Below, piece by piece: positions 32,459-40,429 of a DNA stretch of 64,000 nucleotides; position 1 is the stretch's first letter; the number at the start of each line of letters is the position of its first letter. This DNA comes from Agrobacterium pusense. GTDB taxonomy: Bacteria; Pseudomonadota; Alphaproteobacteria; Rhizobiales; Rhizobiaceae. The notes beneath the pieces are model-generated. The model searched no databases, was not told the origin of the DNA, and saw only the letters and a program-made list of their open reading frames with translations. The position numbers were made by a program, and so were the translations under genes. Location of the stretch: the NCBI RefSeq assembly GCF_900102105.1, contig NZ_FNBB01000003.1, positions 496,001 to 560,000 of the forward strand, in the 5' to 3' direction.

Positions 32459-32900
32459 TCATAGAACCCGCCCCGCTTCCTCGATGAATCTTCGCACCAG
32501 CGGCAGATGTCGTCTTTCGGCAAGGCAGATCGCATATTCATCGATGAGTTCGGTGGCATCGCAGAGCGGCACGAAGGAAAGGCGCGCGTCGTGACCGAAT
32601 TCCAGATCGGCCACCACGCCGCATCCACCCCGTTGGCGATGGCTTCTCGCACGCCCTCGCGGGAGGAGATTTCTATGACGGGCTGGATGGAGATACCGTG
32701 ATCGGCAAGGTTCTTTTCGAAGATTTCGCGGGTGCGCGATCCCCGCTCTCGCATGACGAAGGACAGGCCTTCAAGCTCTGCCACGAAGACGCTCTCCCGC
32801 GCCGCCAGCGGGTGAAAGACGGGCACGCACAGGCCAAGCCGCATGCTGAGGAATTTGACGCCATAGAGGCGCGGATCATCAGGTGCACGGGCGGTAATGG
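32459..32900 (-). pseudogene. LysR regulator remnant: C-terminal effector domain, frameshifted and 5'-truncated
   Basis: Reverse-strand translation gives the second half of a LysR effector domain: DDPRLYGVKFLSMRLGLCVP, then LAELEGLSFVMRERGSRTRE-like sequence (VAELEGLSFVMRERGSRTRE) and EAIANGV. Just after that, near 32625-32634, the frame shifts. The next frame gives GVVADLEFGHDARLSFVPLC, then YAICLAERRHLPLV and RFIEEAGRVL, ending at 32459. One lost base in the G-rich GGGGTGGATGC run explains it. The HTH and first half of the protein are missing; homology stops near 32900, where RTX repeats on the other strand begin. No functional product is expected. Confidence 0.8.
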
Positions 32901-33420
32901 AAAAGACATGCTGGCGGGTGGTGACGGCAACGACACGCTGCTGGCCGGTGCCGGCAACGACATGGTGGATGCGGGCGCTGGCAACGACCGTGTGGTTGCT
33001 GGTGACGGCAACGACATCGTCGAGGGCGGCGCCGGTAACGACGTGCTGATGGGCGGCGCCGGCAATGATGTTCTTCACGGTGGTGCTGGCAACGACCAGT
33101 TGAGCGGCGGATCGGGCGACGACACGCTGATCGGCGGGGCGGGCAACGATGTGCTGACCGGTGGCAGTGGTGCGGATACCTTCGTTTTCGCGGCCGGCAG
33201 CGGCCGGGATGTGGTGACGGACTTCCAGGCCGGCGCCGACGGCAAGGATGTCGTCGAACTCTCGAAGGACGTCTTTGCGGATTACCAGGCGTTTATCGCC
33301 TCCGGGGTCTTCACGGATGGCGACCACGGTGCCGAGATCGCCTTCAAGGACGGGTCGACGATTACCTTCGATGGTGTGAAGACCGAGCAATTCGTCATCG
33401 ACGACTTCCGCTTCGCGTAA
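32901..33420 (+). pseudogene. RTX calcium-binding repeat protein, C-terminal fragment
   Basis: About ten consecutive GGxGxDxUx nonapeptide repeats (for example GGDGNDTLL, AGAGNDMVD, GGAGNDVLM, GGSGADTFV) are followed by the usual RTX tail (DVVTDFQAGADGKDVVELS, then FVIDDFRFA). The repeats bind Ca2+ to form parallel beta rolls, and the tail is typical of type-I-secreted proteins. The frame stays open upstream to a GTG at 32698, but those ~65 codons are antisense to the LysR remnant and are not protein-like. I therefore read it as a 5'-truncated gene. A good terminator follows the stop. A short expressed chimera cannot be excluded. Confidence 0.75.
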
Positions 33421-33918
33421 ACCACAAGGGCGCATCCATCCGGGTGCCCTTCAAATCGCGCCAAACCCGCCGATTTCGGCGGGTTTGTGCTTGAGGGAGC
33501 CTGGCAGGAGTGGCCCACCCTGTCGGCAAAGACGAAGTAAGAAAACGTCTTCGTCATTGGCCCCCCGGGGGCCGGAGAGCACGCTGTCGCCAATATTGCT
33601 GCAGCGGACGTGCTGACCGGCGCTGGCGCTGGACGGGATCGCCCATATTCGGACGGCGACCTGTTGGATGGCCAGCGTCGAACCAGCTGCCGTTGGATAT
33701 CTCAAATCATAATCGATGTAGGGGAGGGCGGTTTTCATCGCCGATGCGTGTGATGACTCATGAATTTTCTTGATCGATTGTCGCAAATGCACGCGCAAGA
33801 TTGACGTTTTTCCGGTGCGGCGCTACCACCTGTGCCGGTGCCCGTCAGCCGACGGTCATTCGCTGAAATAGCGGCTTGTCGGCGTGCTCGGGTTGTCGTG
33901 TCAAAGGGGGAACCGTCC
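33421..33918. other. Intergenic region, terminator and palindromes, no gene recognised
   Basis: Nearly 500 bases without a convincing gene. It holds the terminator at 33463-33486, a GACGAAG/CTTCGTC inverted repeat at about 33530-33554 and the palindrome GGCCCCCCGGGGGCC at 33559-33573. Short frames on both strands match no family. It looks like decayed sequence attached to the LysR/RTX scar. Confidence 0.5.
33463..33486 (+). terminator. Rho-independent-type terminator after the RTX fragment
   Basis: AAACCCGCCGA and TCGGCGGGTTT pair perfectly around a TT (in practice about GATTTC) loop 42 bases after the RTX stop, ending in TTTGTG. It is the most convincing terminator shape in the window. Confidence 0.7.
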
Positions 33919-35394
33919 TTGTCGCTTTATCCTGTTCTCCTCGGCAGGCTTGCCCGGCCGGATCTGTTTTCCGATCTCGCAGGCATCGCTCTCGGCGGCA
34001 AGGCTTGGTCGGGCGCGGAATTCGATGTTTTAAATCCTTCGACCGGTGCGCTGCTCGCGCGGCTGCCGGATATGGGGCCCTTGGAAACCCGGGACGCGAT
34101 CGACCGCGCGGCTGAAGCACAAGGCGTGTGGCAGAGCCTGCCGGCCAAGGATAAGAGCGCGGTGATGCGCCGCTGGCACCAACTGATTGTTCTCCATTCG
34201 GACGATCTCGCAACGATCCTGACGGCAGAAATGGGTAAACCGCTGACGGAGGCAAAATCCGAAGTCGCCCATGCCGCTGCTTACGTGCAATGGTATGCCG
34301 AGGAGGCGAACCGCATCTATGGCGAAACGATTTCCGCCCCTTCCAACGATCGGCGGATGCTGGTTATCAAGCAGCCGGTGGGCGTGGTCGGCACCATCAC
34401 GCCGTGGAATTTCCCTGCATCCATGGTCGCCCGGAAGATTTCGCCCGCACTTGCCGCCGGCTGTGCCATCGTATTGAAACCAGCGGAACAGACGCCGCTG
34501 GTGGCAGGGGCAATGTTCGTGCTCGCGCGGCTTGCCGGTTTTCCGGAAGGGGCGCTTAACCTTATCTATGCCAGTCAGGGCGCCGATGTCGGTGCGGAAT
34601 TGTGCACCAATGCCAGGATACGCAAGATCAGCTTCACCGGCTCAACCGAAGTCGGGCGGCTGCTGATGAGCCAATGCGCGCCGCAGATAAAGAAGCTCAA
34701 CCTCGAATTGGGCGGCAATGCACCCTTCATCGTTTTTGACGATGCCGATATTGATGAAGCCGTGGAAGGCGCCATTCAGGCGAAATTCCGCAATGGCGGC
34801 CAAACCTGTGTTTCGGCCAACCGCATCTATGTCCAGTCGGCGGTTCACGATGAGTTTTCGGAAAAATTCGTTGCGCGGGTGGCAGAATTGAAGGTTGGCG
34901 ACGGCTTCGATCCCGAGGTGACCATCGGTCCGATGATCGACAGCCACGCCATCGACAAGATCGAGGCACATCTGGCCGACGCCAGCGCAAGAGGCGGCTC
35001 AATAAGGTGCGGCGGCAAGCGTGTCGGCAATGGCGGAACCTTTTTCGAACCAACGGTCCTCACCGGCGTCACCAGCGCGATGCGGGTGGCGCAGGAAGAG
35101 ACTTTCGGACCTTTAGCGCCGATCATCCGTTTCGACGATGCGGAGCAGGTTGTGCGTGAAGCCAATGACACGATCTACGGTCTGGCTGCCTATTTCTACG
35201 CCTCCAATCTCAAGCGCGTTTGGCGTGTTGCCGAAGCCCTGGAATATGGCATGGTCGGTATCAATACCGGCCGCATGTCGTCGGAAGCAGCTCCTTTCGG
35301 TGGTGTCAAACAATCCGGCATCGGCCGCGAAGGCTCGCGCCACGGCATGGAGGATTATCTTGAAATGAAATATCTCTGCATGGGCGGCATATAG
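33919..35394 (+). CDS. gabD: NAD(P)-dependent succinate-semialdehyde dehydrogenase
   Basis: 491 residues from a TTG at 33919 with GGGGGA seven bases upstream. Longer frames start at 33832 or at a GTG at 33898, but the family begins near PVLLGRLARPDLFSDLAGIA. Aldehyde dehydrogenase landmarks: TPWNFPASMVARKISPALAA, FTGSTEVGR, catalytic-Glu element LELGGNAPFIVFDDADID, catalytic Cys in NGGQTCVSANRIYV, and EETFGPLAPI. The sequence closely follows GabD, which oxidises succinate semialdehyde to succinate in GABA breakdown. No gabT is adjacent. It appears to be a single-gene unit, with a small CACGGG/CCCGTG hairpin at 35406-35419 after it. Confidence 0.9.
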   Translation: MSLYPVLLGRLARPDLFSDLAGIALGGKAWSGAEFDVLNPSTGALLARLPDMGPLETRDAIDRAAEAQGVWQSLPAKDKSAVMRRWHQLIVLHSDDLATILTAEMGKPLTEAKSEVAHAAAYVQWYAEEANRIYGETISAPSNDRRMLVIKQPVGVVGTITPWNFPASMVARKISPALAAGCAIVLKPAEQTPLVAGAMFVLARLAGFPEGALNLIYASQGADVGAELCTNARIRKISFTGSTEVGRLLMSQCAPQIKKLNLELGGNAPFIVFDDADIDEAVEGAIQAKFRNGGQTCVSANRIYVQSAVHDEFSEKFVARVAELKVGDGFDPEVTIGPMIDSHAIDKIEAHLADASARGGSIRCGGKRVGNGGTFFEPTVLTGVTSAMRVAQEETFGPLAPIIRFDDAEQVVREANDTIYGLAAYFYASNLKRVWRVAEALEYGMVGINTGRMSSEAAPFGGVKQSGIGREGSRHGMEDYLEMKYLCMGGI

Positions 35395-35857
35395 CGGCCG
35401 GCCGTCACGGGTTCCCGTGGATCATCGCCCTCAGTAACATTTATGCGCCAGCGACGCTGGCTGCGATCAGCCTGTCGTTCATCAACGAGAAACGCAGGGT
35501 GGGCTGGTGAAGCAGCAGCCCTTTACGAAACCGATGGCCGCCATGGGAAATCCCTATGGCGCGTTTACGATTTTTCAGGTCTCCGTCATCCGCACGTTAG
35601 CCTTTGCCGCTAGGCGTGCCGACATGGCTCTCGGGCCACTCCCGTGTCGCGAAGGAAGGGCAGGAGATGACGACCTCTTCAAACATGATCGCTGGCCCGC
35701 TCGCGATGCGCTTTTTCCCGTTCGCGGAAGATTGTCACAGGCGTATTGCCGCCGGGGCTGGAAGCGAAGCGTTTGCATTGTGTGAGTTTCAAAAAGTTTG
35801 AATTGACCGCCTCTCGCGGCGAGGCAAAACTTGGGGCATTGGCAAGGGAGAGCAAAA
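35395..35857. other. Intergenic region without recognised gene
   Basis: Apart from the short hairpin right after gabD, I see no family match. A 92-codon frame (35507-35785) and its reverse-strand counterparts have no ribosome site or recognisable sequence. Confidence 0.45.
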
Positions 35858-36157
35858 ATGGACCAGCCGTGGCGTCACATGACAAGCGCACCGAAAGACG
35901 GTACCCGGATTCTCGTGACGATCCGCTCGTCGGAGCAAGGCCCGGCACAGGTGGATCTTGTTTATTGGTCCAATGGCGATCGGCTCGGAGCAGAAGGCTG
36001 GCGAGCTTCAGACTCCTCACCGGGTCGGATAATTGAATATGCGGAACCGGAGCTGAAGTGCTGGATGCCGGTTCCGGCGGCGAATATCGGTGGGCTCTCG
36101 GCGCCATCTCCCTGGGAAGGGGATGATGACCGCGAGCTTTTTGGATCCGGAATATGA
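35858..36157 (+). CDS. Small conserved-type hypothetical protein (DUF551-like)
   Basis: 99 residues from the ATG at 35858 with GGGAGAG upstream. The sequence has PWRHMTSAPKDGTRILVTIR near the start, followed by VDLVYWSNG and CWMPVPA, resembling the DUF551/SAPKDGT group of small proteins common in rhizobia and phages. Trp-rich and soluble, no signal. The function is unknown. It stands alone between gabD and a convergent DUF72 gene. Confidence 0.65.
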   Translation: MDQPWRHMTSAPKDGTRILVTIRSSEQGPAQVDLVYWSNGDRLGAEGWRASDSSPGRIIEYAEPELKCWMPVPAANIGGLSAPSPWEGDDDRELFGSGI

Positions 36158-36208
36158 TGGGTGGAATTGCAGTGAATTTGCGGGAACGCCGCGGGGTATG
36201 ATCAAGCA

Positions 36209-36982
36209 TTAAGGCCGCCCCCTGCCTCGTCCGCGGAACTGATATCGCAAGTGCACCTGCATCATCCTGATGCCCTGCGCAGGATCGCGTGCGGGTATGG
36301 ATGTCATGCTCAGAGCATTCTCGATTGCAGCGCCTGAGGCGGTGTTGTCGAAGACGCACCAACCGTCAAGCGCAACGAGTTCGCAAAAGTGCCTGATCTC
36401 ATCGTCGCTATAAGTGGAATAATAGATCTTTGGTTTTCCGTGCAGGCGAACATATCGCGGGCGTTCGTTGAAGGTTTCCGCAGGCCACACGAGCGCCGGA
36501 TCGGCGAAAACGCGGTCAATCTTGTATGTTTTCAGCAAATCAACCGCTTCCTGCGACGCCCAGCTCTCGTGCCGGGCTTCGATGACAATCTGCCCGTTAT
36601 CAGACCCACGCATCGCCTCGAACGCCCTGTCTGACGTCCGGATATCAAAGGCAAGCGATGGCGGAAGCTGACACAGAAGCGGTCCACGCTTTCGACCCAG
36701 TGGCGCAAGGTCTTCTATGAAAGTTTCAAACGGCTCGGCTATATCGTTCATTCTGCGCCTATGCGAAATCTCTTTGGGCATCTTTGCAGAGAAACGGAAG
36801 GTGTCGGGCACTGATTCAGCCCACCGCGCGAAGGTGGACGCCTTGTGCCGACGGTAGAATGTGGAGTTGATTTCGACTCCATCAAAGACCGAGGCGTAAC
36901 GTTGAAGGCCGCTCCCCTCGGCCGGGAACCGGTCGGCCACCTTTCTCGGGATGGACCAGGCCGCAGTGGCAATGATTGGCAA
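36209..36982 (-). CDS. DUF72-family TIM-barrel protein
   Basis: 257 residues from a TTG at 36982 with AAGGAG seven bases upstream. It shows the DUF72 pattern: YASVFDGVEINSTFYRRHKA at ~28-47, FRFSAKMPKEISHRRR, LGPLLCQLPPSL-like GPLLCQLPPSLAFD at ~97-110, IVIEARHESW at ~131 and YVRLHGKPKIYYSTYSDDEI at ~175. The family is related to UV-endonuclease/AP-endonuclease TIM barrels, but its function is not established. It is convergent with the small protein at 35858. Confidence 0.88.
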   Translation of the reverse strand: MPIIATAAWSIPRKVADRFPAEGSGLQRYASVFDGVEINSTFYRRHKASTFARWAESVPDTFRFSAKMPKEISHRRRMNDIAEPFETFIEDLAPLGRKRGPLLCQLPPSLAFDIRTSDRAFEAMRGSDNGQIVIEARHESWASQEAVDLLKTYKIDRVFADPALVWPAETFNERPRYVRLHGKPKIYYSTYSDDEIRHFCELVALDGWCVFDNTASGAAIENALSMTSIPARDPAQGIRMMQVHLRYQFRGRGRGRP

Positions 36983-37408
36983 ATCGTGTCTCCTTCACCT
37001 CACCGGATCCAGTTCAACTCTTTAAAGCTCGACTTCAGCTCAAGAATTTGCTCCAGCCAAGTTCGTCTTAAAACCTCGTCGGCTGACAAGGTTCCGCGAC
37101 GGTGATTCGGTTGGGGGTCCAGCCGGCTCTTTTCAGCGTCGCTTGCTGGTAAATAGCCGGTTGCAGCATCGAGACGGATCCGGGTGCTCGAATAGTATTC
37201 CCGTTACACAGCGTCGGATGTTGGCGTCTGCGTCTTCCCATGAAAGTAGCGATGAAACCGGACAATGACCCGGGAGCCGAGACTGACCGATGATTGAAAT
37301 TTCCGCTGCTGCCAGTTGGCTAATGGCTGAGTTCCGACCGGGCTTGGAACACTTCGACAAGGTCCGCGGTTTGTACCAAGGGTCAAGGCGGAAAAGAGAG
37401 GAGATATC
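36983..37408. other. Intergenic region without recognised gene
   Basis: 426 bases between the divergent DUF72 gene and the hypothetical gene at 37409. Short frames in several registers look random. I found no strong promoter or repeat apart from the GAGAGGAG ribosome site of the next gene. Confidence 0.45.
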
Positions 37409-37861
37409 ATGTCTAACTCAAAATCCACGGATGGCGATTACGCCGAAAACACGGGTACGACCGACAATCGGTTCGGCTACTCGCTTGAAAGCCAGGCTCA
37501 GTTTGACGATGCCACCGAGATAGCGCGCGGAACGGCCGCCGGCGAAACCCTCAATGTTTATCGCCTTGAACCTGTTGCGGCGCCGGACGACCCACGCTGG
37601 CAGAATGCGCCTGCCCACGGAACCGTGGTCGTCGCAGCGCGGACGGCGGGTGATGCACGGATTGTCGCTGCAGGTGCGGAACTCGATTTCATGGAGATCG
37701 ACGCCCTTCCCGCTGAAGACGTGTCGACGTTGAATGCAAGCGCCTTTAGAGATGAAAAACTCTATACGGTGATCGAAGTGGAACACGGTCGACAGGGTCT
37801 GACGCGAGGGGTGATGGACGGCGATGTCCGTATAGACACCATCAAGCCAGTGCAGATCTGA
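37409..37861 (+). CDS. Hypothetical protein, acidic, soluble
   Basis: 150 residues with AGGAG before the ATG. The N-terminal 40 residues are low-complexity and polar (MSNSKSTDGDYAENTGTTDN). The rest is a small mixed domain with LNVYRLEPVAAPDDPRWQNA, HGTVVVAARTAGDARIVAAG and YTVIEVEHGRQGLTRGVMDG. Rhizobial genomes carry similar short proteins, but I know of no function. The ribosome site and coherent codon use support a real gene. Confidence 0.65.
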   Translation: MSNSKSTDGDYAENTGTTDNRFGYSLESQAQFDDATEIARGTAAGETLNVYRLEPVAAPDDPRWQNAPAHGTVVVAARTAGDARIVAAGAELDFMEIDALPAEDVSTLNASAFRDEKLYTVIEVEHGRQGLTRGVMDGDVRIDTIKPVQI

Positions 37862-37976
37862 GAACGTGCCGACCCGAAGGGCTGCGGAATTTTCCGTTCT
37901 GCCGCGGGCTTTCAGTTATCAGCTCCGATCTGGGTAACGATATGATCGTCAGCTCACCCGGCGGGCCTGCCCCCCG

Positions 37977-38594
37977 TCAGGGGATACGCGTTCCGGGCCA
38001 AGCTGCGAGAGCAAGGTCGATCAGCCGCTTCAGCAAGGCGTTGCAGGCGCCGTCGCAGGCTTGGGCGGACATGCCCTGGATGATTGCACCATAAAAGCGG
38101 GCAAGCGTGTCGGTATCGGTTCCCGCCGGCAGTTCCCCTTCGTCGACTGCACGGTCGAAGCGGGTCTTGAGGGCCTGCATTGATGCCTCGCGCAATCTTG
38201 CCGTCAGACGCGCTACGGATGCATTTTCTTCCGCATGCTGCAGGACGGCCGTGGAGACCATGCATCCGCGCGGCTTGTCCGGCTGGGTGTCTCCGTCGGC
38301 AATATCGTAGAGGTAAAGCCTCAGAGCTTCGTAAAGCGGCAGATCGGACTGCAATATATCGGATCGACGGCTGTTTTCACGAGCAATGCTGAAATCCAGC
38401 GCCTGGCGGTACAACTCCTCCTTCGATCCGAACATCGAATAGAGCGTCGGTGGATTGATGCCCATCGCTTTCGTCAGATCGGCGGTCGAGGTTCCTTCGT
38501 AGCCGCGCTCCCAAAACAGCCGCGCCGCGATGTCGAGCCCAACGTCGCGATCGAGCAGGCGGGGTCTGCCTCGTCTGCGGACTGGTGTCTCCAT
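37977..38594 (-). CDS. TetR-family repressor
   Basis: 205 residues. The HTH lies at ~28-50 (GTSTADLTKAMGINPPTLYS, then MFGSKEELYRQALDF), preceded by a basic arm RRRGRPRLLDRDVGLD. The ligand domain contains PRGCMVSTAVLQHAEENASV, typical of TetR proteins next to quinone reductases and SDRs. It is divergent from the SDR gene at 38682. Two matched TAG-N6-CTA sites in the 87-base gap suggest it represses both itself and the SDR. Confidence 0.9.
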   Translation of the reverse strand: METPVRRRGRPRLLDRDVGLDIAARLFWERGYEGTSTADLTKAMGINPPTLYSMFGSKEELYRQALDFSIARENSRRSDILQSDLPLYEALRLYLYDIADGDTQPDKPRGCMVSTAVLQHAEENASVARLTARLREASMQALKTRFDRAVDEGELPAGTDTDTLARFYGAIIQGMSAQACDGACNALLKRLIDLALAAWPGTRIP

Positions 38595-38598
38595 AAAA

Positions 38599-38610
38599 TA
38601 GTGATCCCTA
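38599..38610. promoter_or_regulatory. TetR operator, copy near the repressor gene
   Basis: TAGTGATCCCTA, an imperfect 12-bp dyad five bases upstream of the tetR start codon. The same sequence in inverted form is at 38646-38657. Confidence 0.55.
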
Positions 38611-38618
38611 TTAAATTG

Positions 38619-38646
38619 TTGACAGATGTGTTTCGCTCCTTATTGT
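38619..38646 (+). promoter_or_regulatory. Promoter of the SDR gene
   Basis: TTGACA at 38619-38624 and TATTGT at 38641-38646, 16 bases apart, 36 bases before the SDR ATG. The consensus -35 makes this one of the clearest promoters in the window. The second TetR site begins at its last base. Confidence 0.6.
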
Positions 38647-38657
38647 AGGGGTCACTA
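38646..38657. promoter_or_regulatory. TetR operator, copy near the SDR gene
   Basis: TAGGGGTCACTA is the inverted, 11-of-12 match to the 38599-38610 site. It lies directly downstream of the -10 box, a position that would block transcription. Confidence 0.55.
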
Positions 38658-38681
38658 TTTATTTTGGCAACGGAGTGATCA

Positions 38682-39455
38682 ATGTCCAGACGACTTGCAG
38701 ACAAGACAGCCCTTATCACTGGAGGTTCACGCGGGATCGGCCGGGCGGTTGCCCTTGCCTTTGCCAGGGAGGGTGCCGCGCTGATTGGCGTGCATTATGC
38801 CGCCAACGCGGATGCGGCCAATGCCACGGTGCACGAGATCGAAGGGCTCGGCGTCAAGGCCGTCGCCGTGAAGGCCGATCTCAGACAGGGCAAGGACGCG
38901 GCCGACAGCCTGTGGGCGCAGTTCAGCGAAGCAGCGCATGTCGAGACGGGCTCGACCGCTCTCGACATTCTCGTGAACAATGCCGGTATCGCGCCCGCAC
39001 TGCCATTGAAGCAGACGAGCGAAGCCGCGTTCGATGAGGTGATGACGATCAACTACAAGGCGCCGTTTTTCCTGATCCAGGCCGTGGCCGATCACATCCG
39101 TGAAAACGGCCGTATTATCAACGTGTCGACCGGGTTTACGCGGATCGCAGCGCCGACTCATCCCGCTTACGCCGCGTCCAAGGGCGCGCTGGAAACGTTG
39201 ACATTGGCGCTGGCACCGGAGTTTGCCACGCGCGGTATCACGGTCAATGCCGTGCTGCCGGGTGTCACGGAAACCGACATGAATGCAGAGTGGCTGTCGT
39301 CTCCGGAAGCGCGCGCTGGCGCCGAAGCCCTCTCTGTATTCTCGCGCGTCGGAAAGGCGGAGGATATCGCCGACGTGATTACCTTCCTCGCATCCAGCGA
39401 TGCCCGCTGGACGACGGGCCAGATGATCGATGCAACGGGCGGCGCCCGCATCTAG
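38682..39455 (+). CDS. Short-chain dehydrogenase/reductase
   Basis: 257 residues. NAD(P) motif ALITGGSRGIGRAVALAFAR at ~9-28, NNAGIAPALP at ~98, catalytic Ser in INVSTGFTRIA, and Tyr-Lys in HPAYAASKGALETLTLALA (YxxxK). The end, SDARWTTGQMIDATGGARI, matches classical SDRs of the FabG-like group. An N-terminal basic residue pattern suggests NADP(H). With the divergent TetR protein it forms an inducible unit, probably for reduction of a toxic carbonyl compound. The substrate is unknown. Confidence 0.92.
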   Translation: MSRRLADKTALITGGSRGIGRAVALAFAREGAALIGVHYAANADAANATVHEIEGLGVKAVAVKADLRQGKDAADSLWAQFSEAAHVETGSTALDILVNNAGIAPALPLKQTSEAAFDEVMTINYKAPFFLIQAVADHIRENGRIINVSTGFTRIAAPTHPAYAASKGALETLTLALAPEFATRGITVNAVLPGVTETDMNAEWLSSPEARAGAEALSVFSRVGKAEDIADVITFLASSDARWTTGQMIDATGGARI

Positions 39456-39817
39456 GGTACGTTGCTCTTGCTTTAGCTAAAGCTGTTCAAGCAGAAGCAG
39501 CCCACGAGGAGAGTCTGATTAAGTTCAGCTTGCTTGTCGTTTATCATCACATCCACGGGCGCTACGCGTGTCCGTGGCGTCGTTATCCCCTTGTGCGGTG
39601 CCGCCGAGCTACGCGCAAACGCGTGGTCGCGGACATGTGACGCGCCGATCCCTGCAGATTGATCCTGCCGGCACGCCGTCTAAACGCTTTGCACGACCAT
39701 CGAGCGGGATGCAGCCCAAGGCAAAGCCACCGGCGCTGTCGCGGCGGGTTCAGCCAAATTCCGATAGTGTTCTGTCGCGCCTGCAGACTGCCTTGGCAAA
39801 AGCCGTCCACCTCTAAA
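39456..39817. other. Intergenic region without recognised gene
   Basis: 362 bases between the convergent SDR and FMN-reductase genes. An 82-codon plus-strand frame and a minus-strand one are basic, low-complexity and unlike any family. A CCACGG/CCGTGG inverted repeat near 39553-39577 could belong to a terminator, but lacks a T tract. Confidence 0.45.
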
Positions 39818-40378
39818 TTATTCTGCCGCGATTGTTACGTTTCCGAAACGAGCTTTGACGAGAAGCGCGGCTTCTGCGATTGCCTGATTTACCCGGGCGT
39901 TCACCACGGGAGAAACCTGCCCTTCCACGTAATCCCGACCGGAGGTGTAGATTGCGGTCGGCGTCACGAAGGCTTCGAAAAAGGCAAATAGCGGCCTGAG
40001 TTGGTGTTCCACCACAAGCGAGTGCCGGTCTCCGCCGCCTGTCGCGGTCAAGATCACAGGTTTGCCCCTGAGGTCGGCGGGATCGAGAAGATCGATGACG
40101 TGTTTGAAGAGGCCGGTATAGCTTCCCTTGTAAGTCGGTGAACCGATCACCAGAGCTTCAGCGTCGATGATGGTCTGAACGACCTGCTGCGCGCTGCCTT
40201 CCAGGTCCGCTACGGATCGTGCCGAGCTTAGGGAGGGGCCGAGATCCTCAACGTCGAAAACCTGATGTTGCAGGCCCAGTTGGCCGGCCAGCGCCTCGCT
40301 GACGCTTTCGACGAAGCGCTTTGTGCTTGATGGCCGCGATGTGTTGCCGGAGAAACCGACGATCAGATTGTTGCTCAT
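39818..40378 (-). CDS. msuE: NADPH-dependent FMN reductase, MsuE/SsuE type
   Basis: 186 residues from the ATG at 40378; nine extra codons upstream (to 40405) lack family similarity. Flavodoxin-like fold with FSGNTSRPSSTKRFVESV at the FMN phosphate loop and IGSPTYKGSYTGLFKHVIDL at ~75-94, plus DRHSLVVEHQLRPLFAFFEA, the stretch most specific to MsuE. It supplies reduced FMN to two-component sulfonate monooxygenases, here most likely the luciferase-like enzymes at 41725 and 42937. It is the last gene of the minus-strand sulfur run. Confidence 0.85.
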   Translation of the reverse strand: MSNNLIVGFSGNTSRPSSTKRFVESVSEALAGQLGLQHQVFDVEDLGPSLSSARSVADLEGSAQQVVQTIIDAEALVIGSPTYKGSYTGLFKHVIDLLDPADLRGKPVILTATGGGDRHSLVVEHQLRPLFAFFEAFVTPTAIYTSGRDYVEGQVSPVVNARVNQAIAEAALLVKARFGNVTIAAE

Positions 40379-40429
40379 TGAACTTTCTTTCGGGTGATCC
40401 TGCATAAATGCGGTTTCTGTCTGCGCGCC

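Noticed and set aside
32890-33180. Short tandem repeats that might suggest a CRISPR array or satellite
   Set aside because: The period is 27 bases and translates to GGxGxDxUx RTX nonapeptides. There are no spacers; variation follows codon positions.
33559-33573. GGCCCCCCGGGGGCC palindrome as a terminator or protein site
   Set aside because: The loop would be too small for a hairpin and there is no T tract; GC-only palindromes arise easily here. Mentioned within the intergenic entry only.
35507-35785. 92-codon plus-strand frame as a small gene
   Set aside because: No ribosome site, no family similarity, and overlapping open frames of similar length exist on the other strand.
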